The position numbers were made by a program, and so were the translations under genes. A DNA stretch of 64,000 nucleotides, from contig CAJNOJ010000129.1 of NCBI GenBank assembly GCA_905250025.1, forward strand, positions 186,001 through 250,000, written 5' to 3'. Below are positions 11,516 through 21,730 of this stretch, one piece after another. The stretch is from Adineta ricciae (Eukaryota > Rotifera > Eurotatoria > Adinetida > Adinetidae). The notes under the pieces are model-generated. The model ran no database searches. It saw only the letters and a program-made list of their open reading frames with translations, and had not been told where the DNA came from. The first letter of the stretch is position 1, and every line of letters begins with the position of its first letter.

Positions 11516-13097
11516 CTACTGAACACTAATTGCTGGTGGTAATTGACGATCTGGTAACACTTGATGATGAAGATATTCATATTGTTGGCGTGTTTCTTCG
11601 ATCTAAAAAAAAACGTTCATGACAATTTAGATGTTTTAATAAGAAAATGATTTAATTTACTTGTTGCTGATAGAGTCGCTTTCGTTCTTCAAGGTCATGT
11701 TTAACCCGTTTGAGTTCATCGACTTCTTCTAATAACGCTTCGACACTGATCGCCTTTCGTTTTCGACAGTTTTGTGCAGCAATCTAAATAAATCATCAAT
11801 GAGTATGTTCTACACATGGAGAATAAAACAAAACCATCTACCTTATTCTTTCCACGCCGACGAATATCTTTGATTAGATGTAATTTTTCTGGACTTAAAT
11901 GATTCAAACGCACAAGAATTCGATTGTATTCTTCCGTATTTGATTGAGTGATTTCATCTACTGTCAAGGGAATATTCAATTGTTGCAACGCTTCTTCGTC
12001 TTGTTGTCCTTGATAAACAGAACGTGTACTGGCACGACGTCCGAGCATTGCTGACATTGAATCATCATCCGGTTCCATCTAAATCGAACGATAATGACTA
12101 CTTAATATTCGTGAATCTTTCAACTTACTTTTTCTAACTTGGTTTCAACAAATGTCGTTTGGTCTAGAGAATATAATTTATGCTGACGACTGCTATTGCT
12201 ACTACTACTTGTAGAATATTCATCGTCAGTTGAAGGATGTAAAGTATTGAATAAAGTCGATTGAGAATTATTTTCACTAGCTAGAGGAATATACATAGAC
12301 GATAATGATGTTGTCATTAATTGATTCGATTTATCTTCGGAATTGGTTAGAACCACTGGGTCACTGAACATATTGCTATCACTGGTTTCTTCGAGGTCAA
12401 TGAGTGTTGAAAGCCAATCAGATTCGAGTTCAGCGGTTGTGTTTTCGAGAAATGGGAATGGGATTTCGTCAAAGTTGATATCGATAGTACTACTGTTTGT
12501 TGTTACCGGCAAGATTTGATTCGAGACAGATTCAATTTCAGATAAATATTCTTCGATCCATTTCTTTAAAAATGCAAAAGAAAAATGCTAGATCATCCTT
12601 ATAGTAAAAAAAAAGGAGAGATAACGTACATCGTTTGATGGTGGTGATGCGAAAGTCGGTTGACGAAAGATTTTCTCACCTGAAAAGGAAAAAGAATCAT
12701 TTAAATCAATATTGACTTTACGCAAAACATTGATAACAGAAGATCAAGTCGTTAGAACATGAGAGAATAAAAAAAAAAGTTTTTTTTATCAAATTCAGCC
12801 GTGTGACTCATTAGAAACTTTTGCGTTAAAAATAGATAAAAGAAATATACCTGTTTCAGGATCGATATCATAATTGTCATTTGATAGTGCTGAATCTTCT
12901 TCATCACTTGTCATTTTCAATCCATTCGTTGTCAATTGAATTTCAGCAGAGAAAACATTAAAATCAATGGCTTTTTCTTTTCCAAAATAATCATTCATTG
13001 ATTCATCAATCGGTCCATCAGTCCAATTGCTCAGACGTACACCGAGTTCATCCATATCAACCGCCAAGACAATATCTCTGTCGAGTATCGACTCCAT
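11516..13097 (-). CDS. NFE2L: CNC-bZIP transcription factor (Nrf/SKN-1/CncC type)
   Basis: This is a cap'n'collar bZIP factor, the master regulator of antioxidant and phase-II genes, acting as a heterodimer with small Maf on antioxidant response elements. The exons are 13097-12851, 12679-12630, 12563-12129, 12078-11842, 11783-11661 and 11602-11516 (392 aa). At residues 79-84 the sequence reads D-P-E-T-G-E, the high-affinity Keap1-binding ETGE motif, with the Gly codon split by the first intron. The upstream RDIVLAVDMDELG is only loosely DLG-like. A long acidic Ser-rich activation region follows. The CNC box (IPLTVDEITQSNTEEYN) precedes the basic region DIRRRGKNKIAAQNCRKRK, the near-invariant Nrf DNA-contact sequence, then a shortened leucine zipper. 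The protein ends about 45 residues after the basic region, shorter than vertebrate Nrf2, which has a Neh3 tail. Gene layout suggests an intact gene. Confidence 0.9.
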
Positions 13098-13590
13098 TCT
13101 TGTGTAACGAACGTATGAATGTTAGGTTAAGCAAAATACAGATCGTCTTCTGTATGTGCGCTTTATTTTGTTTTTAGATCTAAGAGAAAAACAAAAGTAT
13201 TATATAAAAAAAAAGAGAGAAAAACAGTTATTAGCTAGAGAAAACGGCAAGAAGAAGGTTGTTTTTTTTCCTTTCTGTCGATGAAGGATCCAGCGTATAT
13301 AAGAAACGAGAGAAAAAAAAAGGCGCAGTTCATGTATCTCAACGCACTTTCGATGACCTTTTCGCACAATCAATCTGTTCGTACGATTCTGTCAATAATT
13401 CTTCGCAGTAAATATAACATTGAAATAACGTCATTTCGTCCCGAAATACTACGAACATTGAACAAGGCTTTTCCCCATGCATGGGTGGATAAAAGAGCAG
13501 TAAGGACACCAAGGCTAACCGCGACTGATCATTTTTTTTCTTTGTTTTCTTTGACAGTACCTCGATAGCTCGACAATTATAGCATAACGA

Positions 13591-13599
13591 ATGACTCAT
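13591..13599. promoter_or_regulatory. AP-1/CNC-type palindrome ATGACTCAT
   Basis: A perfect 9-bp palindrome ATGACTCAT lies about 495 bp upstream of the Nrf start codon. It is the consensus for Jun/Fos and overlaps the TGACTCA core used by CNC-Maf dimers, so autoregulation is conceivable. It is a short motif and could occur by chance. Confidence 0.35.
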
Positions 13600-13684
13600 T
13601 CTCTGCTCATTCGCTCACAGCGTGCAAATTGACGCTAAGAAAACTGTGCTTCACTTCAGTTGCACACATTTCACAACACTATAT

Positions 13685-13692
13685 TGACGTCA
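13685..13692. promoter_or_regulatory. CRE palindrome TGACGTCA
   Basis: A perfect 8-bp cAMP-response element/ATF palindrome lies about 590 bp upstream of the Nrf start codon and 95 bp from the AP-1 site. bZIP factors of the CREB/ATF class bind this sequence in animals. Its functional role here is inferred from position only. Confidence 0.35.
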
Positions 13693-14098
13693 GTGTCAAA
13701 AAAAAACATAGAGCGATGAAAATAACAAACTTGTTTATCTAAATATAACTTTTATACAAATAAAAATCACGAACACAATCGAAAATACACGGTCGCTCAG
13801 CTGATTATCATTTATAACAAACAAAAAAGTATTCCAAGTCACTCAGCTCTATCGGCGTAACTATTTTCTTCTTTTTCTCTGCCTATTAATATGTACGGCG
13901 CATATGCTCGATGTATGGGTGATATGTCGGACTTTGTATTTGCGCGAACATTTCACTTACCAGACGTTACTTGTCTTATTCGACGAGATTTGAATCTATC
14001 TGAAATCAATAAAAAATAAATCACTATTGTAGGCAAATCGGATTTGATTTTATAGAAAAGTCGATCACAAAAGAAAGTAAGAAAAAATTTATAAATGA

Positions 14099-15027
14099 TC
14101 AGGTCATTAATGCATCTAGTTGACTTTGAATTGACTCGAGCTAGAAGAAAAATAAAAATTCGAATATCTTTTCGATCTACTTTTCGATTCGTTTACTTTT
14201 TCGAAAAAGGCATACAATTCTTCTTTGTTAAATTCTGTTTGCACTTTTTCGATTTCCTATCAAAAGCAAAATATTATTATTACTAACCTAAATTTTCGAT
14301 CGTCCATCAATTACCTGTGTTTGATCATTCTTCAATTGGAACTCATAAATTGCTGTTGGTCGTTTAACTTTGCTTTTGCTTGCTTGTGATATTCCAACAT
14401 CTAATGTCCAACGTACGTCGGACAGCTAAACGAAAACGTCTTTGTCTACAGACACTACCAGAAAACTCTCTTACGGAATGCGAAGCGATGTGCGTTGACT
14501 TCAAACGTTCGACAATTTCTTTGGCACTGCTTGACCATTGTTCAACGACGAGTTTCGCCTTGTAAAGAACATGCTTTATTGATCAAATTCGGCATTTCGT
14601 TAGGAAAAATCTTACTTTATTCTCGTCGAAATTTTGTTCATTGACTAAATCATTCAGAAGTACTTGTGGTTTGACCAAATGGTAAGCTGATTGCAGAAAC
14701 ATATACTCAAGCGTTTCAATCATTTGTTTAATATTATCAGCTGATATTTCGAAAGCACTTTCTAGTTTGTTTAATTCGTCCAGTGTGAATATAGTTTCGT
14801 TCTGAAATGAATAGACAAGAGTTATCTTTGAGTTCTTGTGAATGTTCGTTACCTGTCGGCCGGTTTTTTCAGCAATACGCTGAAGGAGCTTTTTGAATTT
14901 GATCTCATTTAACGAATTAATATGTGATACGCATGCCTTGATCCTGAAGAAGAGAATTAATCGAGATAAATTACGTGGAAAGAAGTAATTACTTCGAGGA
15001 ACCATCTGAAAATATTGAATTTGACAT
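14099..15027 (-). CDS. COMMD10: COMMD10, COMMander complex subunit
   Basis: COMMD proteins form a decameric ring in the CCC/COMMander complex, which works with retriever in endosomal cargo recycling and in NF-kB control. The seven exons are 15027-14993, 14943-14853, 14801-14616, 14558-14475, 14425-14315, 14256-14197 and 14140-14099, giving 202 aa, exactly the human COMMD10 length. Matches to COMMD10 include IKACVSHINSLNEIKFKKLL near the N terminus, LQSAYHLVKPQVL in the helical domain, and the C-terminal COMM domain from about residue 133 (LSDVRWTLDVGI, KRPTAIYEFQL, FNKEELYAFFEK), closing with LESIQSQLDAL. The start (15027) was chosen because its frame continues through the first intron, whereas the nearby ATG at about 15013 goes out of frame after splicing. 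The last exon codes only 13 residues. Confidence 0.9.
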
Positions 15028-15470
15028 GAGTAATTCGAGTTCGAAAATGAATAAATTTTCATGAAATAAGTCAACGATGACGTATGCATTTTTTTTGCCA
15101 ATGACTCATATTTGACCAATCCGATTGATACATCAGCAAAAGCGACTGCGATGAAACGACATCTATCAACGGATACAATGCAGCAATTCATACATTTTTG
15201 AATGAATTCAACCAAATTCTCAGCTGCAGGCACATTTCCATTGTAACCTTACAAGCCTAGAAGTGAAATATTTACAATGTAAAGCAGCTAGGTTAGATTG
15301 CATGTTCAATCCTCAAGACTCCAGCTGCATAAAAATATTACAAGGATTTTGAGCGGTTTAAAATAAACACCTGGACTTTGGAATCCGTGAATGCAAACTT
15401 AGCTTCATCAAGTACATCACATACAATGTCAATATTCGTCATATCAACATCTTGTTTCGTGTCAAAATCT
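15028..15470 (-). pseudogene. Unrecognised coding-like fragment, probably decayed
   Basis: Two minus-strand segments look protein-like. One is at about 15468-15372 (TNIDIVCDVLDEAKFAFTDS). The other runs from about 15245 to 15070 and continues AENLVEFIQKCMN, then RFIAVAFADVSIGLVKYES. They could be exons of one helical protein, but I could not join them with a clean splice, and there is no clear start or 3' end before COMMD10 begins at 15027. It may be a remnant gene or an unusual upstream gene. I do not recognise the family. Confidence 0.3.
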
Positions 15471-17050
15471 AATCAAGACATCATTAGTCATAAGATTCAT
15501 CGAGCACTCTTTGCCTCATTCGTGACTAGTATCAAAAGATCATTATATACAATAATGCTCACTATTACTGTCAGAAATCATGTTTGCTATTTGTTGGCAT
15601 TCTTTATGAATGCAAACAGAGCACAGAATTTAACTGAAACGAGAAAAATAGATTTTTTTTTCTTTTTTTTCTTGTTTGAGAATCCCATTTCATCATTTGT
15701 TAAATTTGTTTTGTAGCAATTAGTTTGATTATAAAACGTAGATTACTTTCTGTTTAATAATAGTCTAGGGAAAACATTGCCGATAGTGTGAGCAAATCCG
15801 ATTTACATTTTTAATTTTCTTCATTTACAAGAAAAGTGAACATAAGCGAAGTGCAGTGGCAAGCGACTTTCTTTCTCATCGAGCACCGTTTTTCCGACTT
15901 AAACTCTTCTGTCTTTTCTCTACGTTTGCCTAGGAATGTCCGCATAGAGACACCGCCCACGATATTTTCATGAATGTAGATTCTGTGTTGTTTTCTCGCT
16001 ATAACTTCAATTCCGCAAAGATGAAAGATTTCGTTTGTCAAATTTTATCATGTAAAGTGAAGCGGAAAGATATGCATTCATTAAGAACTTCCAGTTAACA
16101 AATTTGTATGAATACAATGAACCGGAATGCTTCTCTATCTAGTGTTTCGATCCGTCCATCGAGTCAGCCATATTCAATCAGTTTCTTCTTCTTTTTTTGT
16201 ATTAATCTGACTTCGTATGTTTGTGTTTTCCCTTTCTTTCCCTTCTCCTTCTTTTGAGTTTCTGCTCGCATTAGAATTGGAGAGTAGAACAGCGGAACAA
16301 CGACGACGAAAGAATAGAAAAGAAAGCTTGACAAACTTGATTAGATTTATTCCATGATTATCCGTTTCTTTTCGATCATTCTGTTAACTAAAACGAATCA
16401 AGTTTGTATACTAAACAAGATAGAGATCTCTTCTTCCTATACCTTGACAGTCTTCCATGTTAATTCCAACCTGAGCTACATCACGAACTCAATTACGGAC
16501 TAAAGTCGAGTATATTAAGCGTGCAATTATCAAACGTTATATATTCGAGTTTTTCTTCCCTCATTTTTTTTTATACCAGGAAACTATTTCATGTTGTATG
16601 ATGTGTAAGCTCGTGCAATCCGTCTCTCGTTTTCTGTAAACGAGCCATTTTAGTTAACTATCTTCTCTTTTCTTATATAAAAGAAAAACAATGTAGAAAA
16701 TCTACAGTTATCGACGTAAGCATAAGTCAGATTAGAAACTTAATTTTCATAAAGCGTATGTTCTAGATAGAAGAAGAAAGTACGCATTAGATTTACATAT
16801 CGTCAACGCAGAGCACTGGATTACTCTTTCTCCTTGCGCAAAATTACCTTTTGTCATCTATCATCATCATCATGTGCATGTAGAATTATTATTAGTATTG
16901 ATCTATCGTGAGAGTTGATTGAACGTTTGCAATAAAGAAGATCAATTCGTATAAAATCTCAGTTTGGACAGGTGAAAAAACGTTCGCTCTCTATAGAAGA
17001 AAAAAATCGTCCACATTTTCTCTGTTTAGTTCTTCAAATTTTAGTTCTAT
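15471..17050. other. Intergenic, no gene seen
   Basis: About 1.6 kb of AT-rich sequence. Open frames on either strand (for example 15811-16041 minus) lack start context, domains or splice support. The final few hundred bases probably hold the promoter of the gene starting at 17051. Confidence 0.45.
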
Positions 17051-17908
17051 TTGTCAATGAGTAAAGCTGCTGAACCAGTTGATTTCAATAAATCAGCTTA
17101 CGTTGCATTATCTTGTCTAATTGCCTTTGTTATTGTTATAACGATTTGCATCCTCAAACAATTCATTTGGGACCCGCTATTATCCCATCGCTTTCAAATA
17201 CTTCGACCCGTTCTCACCGAATCAGTGCACAAACTATCCGCATCGTTTTATCGCACACAATCAAACGGAACATCAAATGTATCTTTACATCGTTCGCTCT
17301 CCGAAGCATGTGTTAAACCGACCGATCCGCCAATCAATCCAAGCAAAACATTCATTACAGTGACACATAGTTTACCCACGAACGAGAGTCAATATGATCC
17401 CATCAATAAGAATCCTCCGCAACGTTCCTACGGCTCATCATTATTGAACCCATATGTTTATGTTAATTATGCTGCTGATGATCTGCATGACGAGCAAACA
17501 AACACACCAACATTACAATTTAGTTGTGAATACAATCCAACAACATTTAGCATACATTTAAAAATCAAAAACCTCCGAAATTTGAGTATCTTTCAAAAAG
17601 CAATTAAAGCACACACGTCGATTTTAGTTCGATTTTGTTTGCCCAAATGTCAGTCGAATCAAACATCTGCTCGACCTTTCCAAGACTTTATTCAATTCAA
17701 TGAGAAGTTCACCATCTTAAATCATGTTCATCCGGGCGACACATTGAATTACAACATCAAATTTTCTCTTATATTAATTATCGATGATAAAACCTATGAT
17801 ATAGCTGAAGCAAACTATTCGATGAAGAATGATTCGTTAACCTACGTTCTCTTTGTGGACAAAACAATACCAATGAGCTTGAAATTAGTGGAAAGTCAAA
17901 TGAAATAG
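17051..17908 (+). CDS. Intronless single-pass membrane protein with degenerate C2-like domain
   Basis: 285 aa, one uninterrupted frame. Residues about 17-40 form a clear transmembrane helix (YVALSCLIAFVIVITICI) after a short N terminus, an arrangement like synaptotagmins. A Ser/Thr/Pro-rich linker follows. The C-terminal 150 residues (LQFSCEYNPTTFSIHLKIKN ... ILVRFCLPKC ... FNEKFTI ... LNYNIKFSLILI) have the strand spacing of a C2 domain, but the Asp residues that bind Ca2+ in loops 1 and 3 are not apparent. The likely role is a Ca2+-independent membrane or trafficking adaptor; this is inference. A second Met two codons in (17057) is an equally good start. Lack of introns is unusual in this window and could reflect retroposition. 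Confidence 0.55.
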   Translation: MSMSKAAEPVDFNKSAYVALSCLIAFVIVITICILKQFIWDPLLSHRFQILRPVLTESVHKLSASFYRTQSNGTSNVSLHRSLSEACVKPTDPPINPSKTFITVTHSLPTNESQYDPINKNPPQRSYGSSLLNPYVYVNYAADDLHDEQTNTPTLQFSCEYNPTTFSIHLKIKNLRNLSIFQKAIKAHTSILVRFCLPKCQSNQTSARPFQDFIQFNEKFTILNHVHPGDTLNYNIKFSLILIIDDKTYDIAEANYSMKNDSLTYVLFVDKTIPMSLKLVESQMK

Positions 17909-18119
17909 ATAGTTCTTTTTCTCGTCGCTGTTTGTTGTTGTATTGTGGTGAAAAGCAAGCAGAGGAATGGCAACTGAACGCATCTAATAAATCGAAAGTT
18001 AACAGGTACAATGTGCAATAAAAAACAAAGTTTATGACGACACGATTGAATTATCGATAACAGTTGTAAAACATGACCTGGAATTTTATTAAAAGAAAAC
18101 TAGGAGAGATAATGAATCT

Positions 18120-19686
18120 TTACACTTTTTGAGAAAATATTTTTGCTAATTCACTTGTATTTTCATTAAAATTGAGACAGTCAAGTACGGAGTATCCAGT
18201 TGCCACGCCACCTTCATTTGTATCAGTTGTTTTCGTCCGAACCAAATATCCAGTGACTTCATTGATGTATTCTTCGTTCGTCTCCACGTTGGTTACCATT
18301 GTTCCATAGATACCGATCTCGTTGATACATTCAACGTGTAGGAGATGTTTTCCATTGGGTTTGATTAGACATGTCGAGCAAACAGGTGGACGAATCTTTT
18401 CCATAGCAATGTAATTGTTTAGTTCATTTTCATTTGAGTTTTGGAGAATGGGTAAGATTTCGTCATCATATTTGTTATTTCCTCCACCTTCACGATTGGG
18501 TTTAAGAACGTAATCGTGAAGGTTTTGACGGAGAGTTTCAATATATTGATTTCGCATTTGTTCGTCGTCGAAAGTGAACATTGATGCAAATGTTGAACGA
18601 ATCTTGCCAGCTACATCTTTATCATGGATATATTTTTCAACAATACCTTCACGTGTTAAATATTGCTGAACGATTTTGAAACCAGCTAGTTGAGAGCGAG
18701 CTGTTGGACATTTGATTGCACGCGATTGTTCGATATATTCACGCACTAGCCAGCATTTTTCATTGGTATAATGATCAGGAATGTAACCAGCTCGAAAATA
18801 AACAATGGCGACTTCATCGTGTGATGGTTTGAGATAAATATTGAATGTTTTCTCGTCGTATTCGAGTTCATCATTTAATTGTTCGAATGTTTTCGAGTAA
18901 AAACGGATGTTCGGTTGCATTTTTTGCACGGCATCGATTAATGCATTTTGATCGCATACATTACGTTCGTTAGGTACAATTAAAAAGAGAATACAAGCTT
19001 GAGGATTATTATAAAGTTCAAAAGCTTTAACCATGGCTTCAGCAGATTTTGTTAACGCATTATTTGGTAGAATTAAATCAATCGATGACTTTGATGAGGC
19101 GTTCTCTTCGTTAATCTTCAACTCACGTACATGACAGTTGTCCAAAGTATAGCGAAGAACAGCTTTGTGTATGTCTGCAACAATACCGGTTAAACCAGCA
19201 AATGCAGAACTGATCGTATTGAATTCGATTTGACGCATCTTATCGGTTTTGGTGTCACGCATATAATCATCTGAAAGATGATATGGATGAAATATTCGTA
19301 TTATAGAATCAACTGAACTTACTTCGATAGATGTCCAGTTGGATGGGTTGTCGTCGTGGAACAGTACGATGAATTCTCCACAGTCGACCGATAAAATCAT
19401 CTATCGGGATTACAGATGAAAGTGATTTTTCTAAGACATCATCGTCGAGCGAGACACGATTATACAAACGATTGTATGCCGTTTGTATAGACCAGATAAA
19501 TTTGAAATGAGAGTACGAATACGGACTAGGAAAGAGCGAAAATGGAACCATTGTTGCTTGATCTAAATTATCCGGAACAAGACAAAGAAGACCGTGGGTT
19601 AGAGCGTAGCGTTTAGCAAACGCTACAACATCTTCAATGGGCCAACGTAAACGCATTGGGCCATTTTCATTCTTGTTCATCGACAT
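18120..19686 (-). CDS. GSS: Glutathione synthetase
   Basis: Cytosolic ATP-grasp enzyme joining gamma-glutamylcysteine and glycine to make glutathione, the second and last step of the pathway. There are two exons, 19686-19323 and 19270-18120, joined through a 52-bp intron, giving 504 aa (human 474). Family landmarks in order: SLFPSPY near the N terminus, QTAYNRLYN, DDFIGRLWRIH, RNDYM across the intron, RQIEFNTISSAFAGL, AIVYFRAGYIPDHY, KCPTARSQLAGFKIVQQYL, the ATP-binding REGGGNN loop, ICLMEKI-type AMEKIRPP, and the C-terminal GGVATGYSVLDCL glycine-rich loop that closes over the active site. All key segments are present, so the enzyme should be active. It lies about 5 kb from the Nrf gene. Confidence 0.93.
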
Positions 19687-20242
19687 TCTTATGTTGAAAA
19701 CAAATTTTTTGCATTGTCATTCAGCGGATCGATATAGCATACAGCTGACTGTGACCGTACTGAGTGGTTTGAAAATTTGACCATTAGAAATCTTTACGAC
19801 TGTTTTCCAATGGAAACCTATGTTTTTCATTGTGAGATAATTGTAAAATGATTACTTGAGATCGGCAATTGATAAATTAAACGCGAGAAAGAAGACGGTG
19901 AAGATTTCGTCGACAGATGTCGATCGAGGATACGAACTGTATCCATGAATTACTAGTATTCAGCAAAACTTGTCATTCTTCAAAGTGAATCTATTGATAA
20001 TCGTAAGGAATGAGTGACATCTTTATTTTTGATGACCGATCTGAAAAATTCAACACAAAACAGCATATTCTTATCTTCGGAAAATCATTCTTGGTCAAAT
20101 AAATCAATCCTTTCATATACATTCCAAACTTCACACCGTACCTTTGTTCCCGATCAATACTATTGATACTTTCTTTGTTAGAATCACTAGTATGTAAGTT
20201 TAGTCCTTCGTTTCACCAAGAAAACTAGAGCAATTCTCATCA

Positions 20243-21730
20243 ATGTCTGAGAAAACGAACGACGATCAATATGACGTAAGGTCTCTTACGCTAATGACAA
20301 TTTTCTTCTCCGATTTCGTTTATTTAGACTTACGCTGATATCGAAGTAGTGAAAGTTCCATTCGATGTAGCTCAATGCGATGGTGATCTTATGTACACTT
20401 ATTTACCGAATTGGTTAAATAGTCTCACTGATGAAGAATTACGAACACCGCCCATGTTACCAAATGTCTTTCAACAATATATTCGACGTTCTCATTTAGA
20501 AGCAACTATGGCAAACAGTGTTCGCAAAATGGCTTTGAAGTAGGCCTTGTTGTATGCTCTGACAGTATAGAATCCAAGGAAAGGATCATCGTCTCATTAT
20601 AGTGAAGATCGATTATTTACAGTTGATGATTTTGAATTCGGTCGACCACTTGGTAAAGGAGCATTCGGTATTGTCTATTTGGCTCGACTGAAGAAAACTA
20701 AGTTCATCTGTGCATTAAAAGTAAGAAACAATTCTTGTTTTATCTAGCTTTTCTAAGACATGATCGTATCAAACTCAGATGCTTCATAAAAGTAAAATCA
20801 ATGAATATTCCATGGCTGAACAAGTTAAAATCGAAACCGAATCAGGTTTTAAACTTAATCATCCATTAATTTTAACAATGTACGATGTATTTCATGATGA
20901 AAAACGGTTTTATTTCATGCTTGAATACGCACCTCATGGACAATTGTATCGGTTCTTACAAAAAGTTCGTCGATTTTCTGATCGTCTCGCTGCTACTGTA
21001 TGTAGTTCTCGAATACAAAAAAAAAACTTCGTTCCTATCTAAGCGAACTTATTCGTTTAGTATATCTATCAAATCTGTCACGCACTGGAATACTGCCATA
21101 GTAAAAGTATCATTCATCGTGATTTGAAACCGGAAAATAGTAAAAAAAAACATTCATGTACTAGAACTTCATCTACTCGATACTTTTTAGTTCTTGTCGA
21201 TTGTTGCGGAAATCTTAAATTAGCAGATTTCGGTTGGTCAACAAAGATTCGTCACGCTGATACAATGTAATGCTTCGAATATACACTCAAATCGAGTGTC
21301 TTGCATTGATATCTGTTTAGGAATACAACCGCATGTGGTACACTTGATTACTTAGCACCGGAAATCGTTGGTCATAAACAATATCAATACCAAGTGGATA
21401 ACTGGTGTGTTGGTGTACTTGCATACGAACTTTTAGCTGGTCGTGCACCATTTGAAGGCACAGATGATGAAACGAAATCGAAAATAGCAAGCATCAATTA
21501 TAAATTTCCGGATTATTTTTCTCAAACGGCACGACGTTTTATTGATAATGTAAGGATGATCAATCTGTCCGATGATTTTCTAGATCTTTTTCATTTAGCT
21601 TTTACAAAAAGATCCGAAAAAACGAATGTCACTTCTCGATTGTATTGCTCATTCATGGTTACAAAAGAATGCCTACAAATACATGTTCGGTCCCTACAAA
21701 TGTCCGATTTATGTGAATATAGATGAATAA
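20243..21730 (+). CDS. AURK: Aurora-family Ser/Thr kinase
   Basis: Mitotic kinase controlling spindle assembly, chromosome segregation and cytokinesis. The eight exons are 20243-20275, 20328-20539, 20603-20720, 20779-20997, 21061-21139, 21191-21266, 21321-21549 and 21599-21730 (365 aa). The kinase domain starts after [19 protein letters not shown]. It shows the P-loop [11 protein letters not shown], the lysine in CALKML, the Aurora signature [13 protein letters not shown], catalytic [13 protein letters not shown] (Aurora-specific Trp), an activation loop with [14 protein letters not shown], and the C-lobe through HSWLQKN. The short N-terminal region has no obvious D-box. EYAPxGxLYxxLQ resembles Aurora B more than A, but the partner-selecting residue is neither the A-type Gly nor the B-type Asn. 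The third exon start at 20603 was preferred because it alone restores frame. Confidence 0.92.

Larger units (their letters stand above)
13098..14098. other. Nrf upstream region / COMMD10 3' flank
   Basis: This is about 1 kb between the Nrf start and the COMMD10 stop, both minus strand. It contains the perfect AP-1 and CRE palindromes listed separately. The open frame on the plus strand at 13281-13568 has no recognisable content and I did not call it. Confidence 0.45.

Noticed and set aside
13281-13568. 95-codon plus-strand frame upstream of Nrf
   Set aside because: No domain, no splice partner, composition like non-coding DNA.
20540-20570. A 31-bp candidate intron in the Aurora gene
   Set aside because: It leads to a stop before the kinase domain. 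The 63-bp intron to 20602 keeps the frame.
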